Source: Ignavibacteria bacterium (lineage in GTDB: Bacteria > Bacteroidota > Ignavibacteria > Kapaibacteriales > UBA4661). Taken from it: 9,901 bases of DNA. The position numbers and the translations under genes are program-made. Positions 6,849 through 9,901 of the stretch are shown one piece after another; the first letter of the stretch is position 1, and the number at the start of each line of letters is the position of its first letter. The notes under the pieces are model-generated. The model ran no database searches. It saw only the letters and a list, made by a program, of their open reading frames with translations, and had not been told where the DNA came from. The DNA is taken from assembly GCA_013298375.1 (NCBI GenBank), contig JAAFHM010000156.1, positions 1 to 9,901 of the forward strand, given 5' to 3'.

Positions 6849-6870
6849 AACCAATGACCAATTAACCAAT
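6849..6870 (+). repeat. Heptad repeat, copy A (about AACCAAT x3)
   Basis: Three degenerate units follow directly: AACCAAT, GACCAAT, TAACCAAT. They fill most of the 36-bp gap between the GNAT and DinB-like genes. A related block is found on the other side of the DinB-like gene. Confidence 0.55.
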
Positions 6871-6882
6871 CTACTAGCAATC

Positions 6883-7410
6883 ATGCGCCTTTCTGACATC
6901 AACCCCACGCCTGAATACTTCGACCGCTATATTCTTCAAGTGGATGATAAAGAACTGTTTGAAGTCCTCCAAACCAGTCTGGATGAGCTTTCCAGCCTCC
7001 CGCTTGACCAATGGGAATCTCTCGGCGATAGAACCTACGCCGAAGGAAAATGGACGGTCAAAGACACGCTCCAGCATCTTATCGACACGGAGCGTATTTT
7101 CTCGTATCGCGCATTGTGCTTTGCTCGTGCTGATACAATCTTGATTCCTTCGTTTGATGAAGCGTTGTACGCGCAGAATACTAACGTACAAAACCGCACC
7201 ATTGCTGACCTTTTGGAAGAACTGCATCTTGTCCGAAGCAGTTTTATCAGGCTCTACCATTCGTTTACGCCGGAAATGCTGATGCGCACAGGGATTTCTT
7301 GGAAAGGGCAGCCGTATTCTGTACTTTCGATTGGCTTTCTGATGCCGGGACATCAGAGGCATCATTTCAGGATTATAGAGGAAAAATATTTGCCGCTTAT
7401 CAAGCAATGA
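6883..7410 (+). CDS. DinB-like four-helix metalloprotein (DinB_2/DfsB family)
   Basis: A 175-residue helical protein. The metal-binding triad of the DinB superfamily is visible: His65 in WTVKDTLQHLIDTE (57-70), and His157 with His161 in GHQRHH (156-161). PSFDEALYA (89-97) and the ending HFRIIEEKYLPLI (161-173) are typical of the DinB_2 (PF12867) group. These proteins bind a divalent metal in a four-helix bundle; relatives include bacillithiol/mycothiol-dependent transferases, while most have no known reaction. The ATG at 6883 follows a short heptad-repeat spacer and has no Shine-Dalgarno. It is co-directional with the GNAT gene (36-bp gap) and the SUKH gene. The name DinB here denotes the Bacillus stress protein family, not DNA polymerase IV. 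Confidence 0.9.
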   Translation: MRLSDINPTPEYFDRYILQVDDKELFEVLQTSLDELSSLPLDQWESLGDRTYAEGKWTVKDTLQHLIDTERIFSYRALCFARADTILIPSFDEALYAQNTNVQNRTIADLLEELHLVRSSFIRLYHSFTPEMLMRTGISWKGQPYSVLSIGFLMPGHQRHHFRIIEEKYLPLIKQ

Positions 7411-7422
7411 CGGCACGTTCAT

Positions 7423-7458
7423 AACCAAATGACCAAAGCACTAATGACCAACGACCGC
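7423..7458 (+). repeat. Heptad repeat, copy B (about TGACCAA units)
   Basis: Degenerate units AACCAAA, TGACCAAA, GCACTAA, TGACCAAC, GACCGC follow one another. The same motif family lies at 6849-6870, so the DinB-like gene is bracketed by both copies. The block contains an ATG at 7429 that would extend the SUKH reading frame, which I regard as incidental. Confidence 0.5.
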
Positions 7459-7479
7459 AAAAACACTCTTCTACACCAC

Positions 7480-7968
7480 ATGGAATCAAGCATGATTGCC
7501 AAACGAGAAGATTTGCACGGATGCAGCAACGAGGAAATACGCGCTCTAGAAGCCCGTTATGCACTGCGCTTGCCCAAAAGCTACGAATGGTATTTGCAAA
7601 CGATGGGACACGCATCAGGGCGTTTGTTCACGCACGACCATTTGGCAGTATTCTACAAGCAAGTTTTGTGGATGACGGATGAATATCCTGCCGAATGGTG
7701 CGAAGAATGGGCGAAAGAAGGCATAGAACCGAAGTTTGCGTTGCCCGCAAACGCGCTTATTATCTGCGGGCGTTTGGGAGAACAGTTCGAGTTTATCAAG
7801 TGTATAGGCGAGGAGGATTCGGCAGTGTGGTTTTTCAATGCGTCGTCGTGGCAGGTGCGGCAATCACACGCTTCGGTGTTGGATTGGCTGGAAGCGTGGT
7901 GCAATGCGGCAGAAGAGGCGATTGCTGATGGGTACTTTGAGCATAATTCGCAGGGAACAACGCCTTAA
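7480..7968 (+). CDS. SMI1/KNR4 (SUKH) family protein
   Basis: A 162-residue soluble protein. The SUKH entry motif is clear: CSNEEIRALEARYALRLPKS (residues 15-34 from this start), then YEWYLQTMG, followed by beta-rich segments NALIICGRLG and AVWFFNASS, and a final helix SVLDWLEAWCNAAEEAI. SUKH proteins are the largest immunity-protein superfamily of bacterial polymorphic toxin systems, and some have cellular regulatory roles. No toxin gene is seen in the window, so this is an orphan immunity gene, or a housekeeping member. The frame is open back to an ATG at 7429, but those extra 17 residues come largely from the heptad repeat and lie before the conserved domain, so I prefer 7480 (7492 is also possible). 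Its stop lies within a small palindrome shared with the convergent membrane-protein gene. Confidence 0.82.
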   Translation: MESSMIAKREDLHGCSNEEIRALEARYALRLPKSYEWYLQTMGHASGRLFTHDHLAVFYKQVLWMTDEYPAEWCEEWAKEGIEPKFALPANALIICGRLGEQFEFIKCIGEEDSAVWFFNASSWQVRQSHASVLDWLEAWCNAAEEAIADGYFEHNSQGTTP

Positions 7969-7975
7969 CTAAGGC
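7962..7975. terminator. Small palindrome spanning two convergent stop codons
   Basis: GCCTTAACTAAGGC forms a 5-bp stem (GCCTT/AAGGC) with a 4-base loop. It contains the SUKH stop (7966-7968) and touches the convergent membrane-protein stop (7975-7977). There is no T-tract on either side, so it is at best a weak bidirectional terminator. Confidence 0.3.
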
Positions 7976-8361
7976 TATTGCCCATTCCCTTTATTCGTAT
8001 AGAAACGAGCAATTACGCCAACGACAAGGCACACAAGCGCGATAATATCCGCAATAACAACTCGCCCAATCTCCGCATTATAGCCGCCGCCAAGCCATGC
8101 CAGCAAAAGGAATGACACAACACTCACAAAACCTGCAATAAAAGCAATCGTCTGAAACGCAGGTTGCCATGCCGCAAAAATGAGAAATGCGCCCAGCAAG
8201 CCGAATAACACTGCCCGATGGCGCATAAGAATAACAAGATTTGCCTCCTGAATGGAAATACCGTAGAGTGCCGAAAGCCGCTCACTACCAAGAATGCCGG
8301 AGAGTGGCAGCAAGTGAATAATGCCCACAATAACAAGCATTGCAGAGACAAGGTAACGCAT
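7975..8361 (-). CDS. Small four-helix membrane protein, uncharacterised family
   Basis: A 128-residue inner-membrane protein with four predicted transmembrane segments at about 4-20, 49-65, 70-90 and 100-119. Marked blocks are IIHLLPLSGILGSERLSALYG (14-34), LMRHRAVLFGLLGAFL (45-60) with a charged RHR at the membrane edge, and GGGYNAEIGRVVIADIIAL (91-109). I recall close relatives in Pseudomonas and other proteobacteria, sometimes mislabelled as phosphopantetheine adenylyltransferase, which this cannot be because it lacks that soluble fold. Its function is unknown. The ATG at 8361 lies 50 bp after the stop of PIN module 2 on the same strand, so it may be read through from that module; the spacer contains a 17-bp tandem repeat. 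Confidence 0.82.
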   Translation of the reverse strand: MRYLVSAMLVIVGIIHLLPLSGILGSERLSALYGISIQEANLVILMRHRAVLFGLLGAFLIFAAWQPAFQTIAFIAGFVSVVSFLLLAWLGGGYNAEIGRVVIADIIALVCLVVGVIARFYTNKGNGQ

Positions 8362-8371
8362 AGCGGATGAA

Positions 8372-8418
8372 GAAAATAATGAAATGGAGAAAATAATGAG
8401 ATGGAGAAAAGTTATGAG
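8372..8418. repeat. 17-bp short tandem repeat
   Basis: Two 17-base units at 8372-8388 and 8389-8405 differ at one base (GAAAATAATGAAATGGA against GAAAATAATGAGATGGA), followed by a partial third unit GAAAAGTTATGAG at 8406-8418. The last one overlaps the stop codon of the PIN gene. The block fills most of the gap before the membrane-protein start on the minus strand. Confidence 0.75.
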
Positions 8419-8879
8419 TTGCTTTGCAATGCCGAGCGCAAATCCCGCAAGAAATCAAGTGGCTGACAGGTTTTGAAGCTGTAATCTTGTTCAGTGCGTT
8501 CTGCAATTTCCAAAAGATGCGCGTCATAGCTCACAAGGTGCGTAGCTGCGCCGTTCACGGCACAGAGCAAGAAGGCAATATCATCGCTGTCGGCGGGATA
8601 GTACCGAAGGTGATACGTGGCAATAGGTACAAATTCAGCACTTTGAAACAAGAAGCCGAGAAGCCTGACAATCATTGCTCTCGTAAACTGATGGGCATGG
8701 AATTTCTCGTTGTATTCCAGCAGAATGTCATCGCTCACAAGCAGCGCAAATTCTCCCTGAAGCCACCGAGTACGAATTTCTCTATTAGGGCTTTTAGGTG
8801 AGGTTGAACGCTCGGATGCAAGAAGCACATTTGTATCGGCTACACAGCGAAGCGCGGTTTGATTGGGTGTAGTATTCAT
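8412..8879 (-). CDS. PIN-domain toxin, module 2
   Basis: A 155-residue PIN ribonuclease-like protein. Acidic positions are Asp15 in CVADTNVLLAS (12-22), Glu55 in SDDILLEYNEKF (49-60), Asp99/Asp100 in YPADSDDIAFLLCAV (94-108) and Asp119 in HLVSYDAHLLEI (114-125). The SYDAHLLEI block with the D-x-H-L pattern is typical of COG1569-like PIN proteins. Its ATG at 8879 overlaps the TGA of the antitoxin by ATGA, implying coupled translation. It is only loosely similar to the PIN of module 1: the DTNVL and LLxEY cores agree, while the loop after the first strand is longer and charged (SERSTSPKSPNRE, 22-34). The target RNA is unknown. Confidence 0.85.
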   Translation of the reverse strand: MNTTPNQTALRCVADTNVLLASERSTSPKSPNREIRTRWLQGEFALLVSDDILLEYNEKFHAHQFTRAMIVRLLGFLFQSAEFVPIATYHLRYYPADSDDIAFLLCAVNGAATHLVSYDAHLLEIAERTEQDYSFKTCQPLDFLRDLRSALQSNS

Positions 8880-9154
8880 ACGACTTCTTCACGTGTCGTC
8901 ATTGCCTCTTCCAACTCTTTGACAAACAAGGCTTTTGCTTCCTGAGCAGAATATGGGCTGGTACGGGCAAATTCTTTTGCTTCTTCAAGTATTGCAAGAG
9001 CCTGTGGCGAATAGGTTTTTCGCGTTGTGAAGTGCAGTATTTCGCCCTTTGGTTCAACCGTTACCGTTGTTCCTTCATTGGACAAGAGTCGCAACAGGAA
9101 TTCGGGTTGCGCAAGAAGCTCACTTTTGGTGTAGGAATGTTGGTATTCAGACAT
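8876..9154 (-). CDS. Antitoxin of PIN module 2
   Basis: A 92-residue acidic protein starting MSEYQHSYTKSELLAQPEFL. Residues about 27-48 form a beta hairpin-like stretch (TTVTVEPKGEILHFTTRK), and the rest is a long charged helix ending in ELEEAMTTREEV. The layout, a folded N-terminal part plus a helical C-terminal tail, fits a type II antitoxin. It does not resemble the antitoxin of module 1. The frame extends to an ATG at 9196, but I chose 9154 because GAGG (complement of 9164-9167) lies 9 bases upstream as a Shine-Dalgarno site, unusual in this window. Its TGA overlaps the toxin start. A 201-bp divergent gap separates it from the DUF5916-type gene. Confidence 0.75.
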   Translation of the reverse strand: MSEYQHSYTKSELLAQPEFLLRLLSNEGTTVTVEPKGEILHFTTRKTYSPQALAILEEAKEFARTSPYSAQEAKALFVKELEEAMTTREEVV

Positions 9155-9301
9155 GGCGTTGTACCTCGTATTTGTCTTGAAATGATGCTGAAACAATGAG
9201 CATAAATTACAAAAATTTCCTTTCTGTAAACTGTGAATTCAAGAACCACAAATAAAAATTACTCCCCAAGAATCGGATAGATTCCCGCGCCGCATCTGCG
9301 C

Positions 9302-9309
9302 TATCTTTG
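9302..9309 (+). promoter_or_regulatory. Candidate -7 box of the DUF5916-type gene
   Basis: TATCTTTG followed by C is a textbook Bacteroidota -7 element, 46 bases before the ATG at 9356. No TTTG -33 element is present at 19-23 bases upstream, where the sequence is GC-rich. Confidence 0.45.
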
Positions 9310-9355
9310 CAGTAGAAATTTCGCACAATTCTCACACATTTTTCCCGTAATTCCG

Positions 9356-9901
9356 ATGAAAACCTTCACACGAATTGCTTCCATTCGGGGAGCAATAGGG
9401 ACACTTATTGCCCTTTTGATACAAGCATCCATCAGCTTTGCAGCCGATACCACGACCGTGCGGCGCATTTCGCAAGCGCCGACAATCAACGACCTTGTGA
9501 GCGCAATGCAAGCACCGGACTCGTCAGCAGCCGTGCTTCGCTGCATGACGCGCATCACCACCTTCAAGCAATTTCTTCCCCGCGATGGCGAGCCGTTAAG
9601 CGAGAAAACAAGCGTGTTTCTGGGGTATGACGACACACATTTTTACGCCGCCTTTCTCTGTTTTGACCGTGAGCCGGAGCTTATTCGTGCTAACCTCGTG
9701 AACCGCGATAATCTACCCTTCGACAACGAAAGCGTCGCACTCCACCTCGACCCCTTCCGCGACGGCAAGCGGATGTACGGCTTTCAGTGCAATGCGCTCG
9801 GAGTGCAAACGGAGGGCTTCTACACCGAAGGTACGGGTTGGGATTTGGCGTTTAATGCGCTCTGGCAGTCCGAAGGACGCTTAACACCGCAAGGCTACGC
9901 G
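9356..9901 (+). CDS. Exported DUF5916-type protein with CBM9-like N-terminal domain, cut by window edge
   Basis: The frame is open from the ATG at 9356 to the right edge (182 residues, no stop). Residues 1-29 are a signal peptide ending SFA, cleaved before ADTTT. The mature start has PTIND (42-46), then FKQFLPRDGEPLSEKTSVFL (70-89), GYDDTHFYAAFLCFD (90-104), RDNLPFDNESVALHLDPF (117-134) and a C-terminal GFQCNALGVQTEG (142-154). This series is the carbohydrate-binding-module-9-like domain that opens DUF5916 proteins, which continue with a large beta-barrel-like part in the outer membrane of Bacteroidota; usual full length is 700-900 residues. Function is unsettled; some relatives are tied to polysaccharide use. 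A stretch between PTIND and FKQF (47-69) is longer than I expect and may be a family-specific insertion. Confidence 0.85.
   Translation, partial: MKTFTRIASIRGAIGTLIALLIQASISFAADTTTVRRISQAPTINDLVSAMQAPDSSAAVLRCMTRITTFKQFLPRDGEPLSEKTSVFLGYDDTHFYAAFLCFDREPELIRANLVNRDNLPFDNESVALHLDPFRDGKRMYGFQCNALGVQTEGFYTEGTGWDLAFNALWQSEGRLTPQGYA

Noticed and set aside
6874..7428. Open frame of 184 residues on the minus strand opposite the DinB-like gene
   Set aside because: It lies over a gene with a clear metal triad and has no motif of its own.

Overview
The window looks like a chromosomal stretch from a Bacteroidota-type bacterium (Bacteroidota or the wider Chlorobi/Ignavibacteria group). Three intergenic regions carry the TAnnTTTG -7 hexamer-like box typical of that group, Shine-Dalgarno sequences are mostly absent, and the window carries both a secreted M1-peptidase-like protein with HEAT-type repeats and a DUF5916-type outer-surface protein, both common there. 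I cannot assign genus or species. No tRNA, rRNA, CRISPR array, transposase or integrase was seen.

Layout. Positions 1-493 (minus) hold the N-terminal part of a Core-2/I-branching-type (GT14) glycosyltransferase running off the left edge. A 295-bp gap (494-788) holds one candidate promoter and nothing else I can support. Positions 789-3452 (plus) encode a secreted M1-family protein whose fold signatures are kept while its zinc ligands and catalytic glutamates are replaced, so it reads as a pseudopeptidase. Positions 3463-4328 (minus) form a clearly AT-richer two-gene cassette: a DUF2188 protein overlapping by ATGA a deoxyribosyltransferase/TIR-like protein. Positions 4559-5140 (plus) encode a DJ-1/PfpI protein. 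Positions 5137-5767 (minus) are a PIN toxin-antitoxin pair. Positions 5865-7968 (plus) are four co-directional small genes: an unrecognised aromatic-rich protein, a GNAT acetyltransferase, a DinB-like protein and a SUKH (SMI1/KNR4) protein. Short heptad repeats flank the DinB gene. Position 7975-8361 (minus) is a four-helix membrane protein, followed by a second PIN toxin-antitoxin pair at 8412-9154 (minus). From 9356 to the right edge (plus) is the start of an exported DUF5916-type protein.

How they fit together. Two secreted housekeeping-type proteins bracket an accessory stretch rich in conflict-type genes: two PIN modules, an orphan SUKH immunity-type protein and the DUF2188 cassette. The best candidates for something little described are the DUF2188 plus deoxyribosyltransferase-like cassette and the degenerate M1 protein. 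All assignments come from reading the translated sequence by eye; no database search was run.
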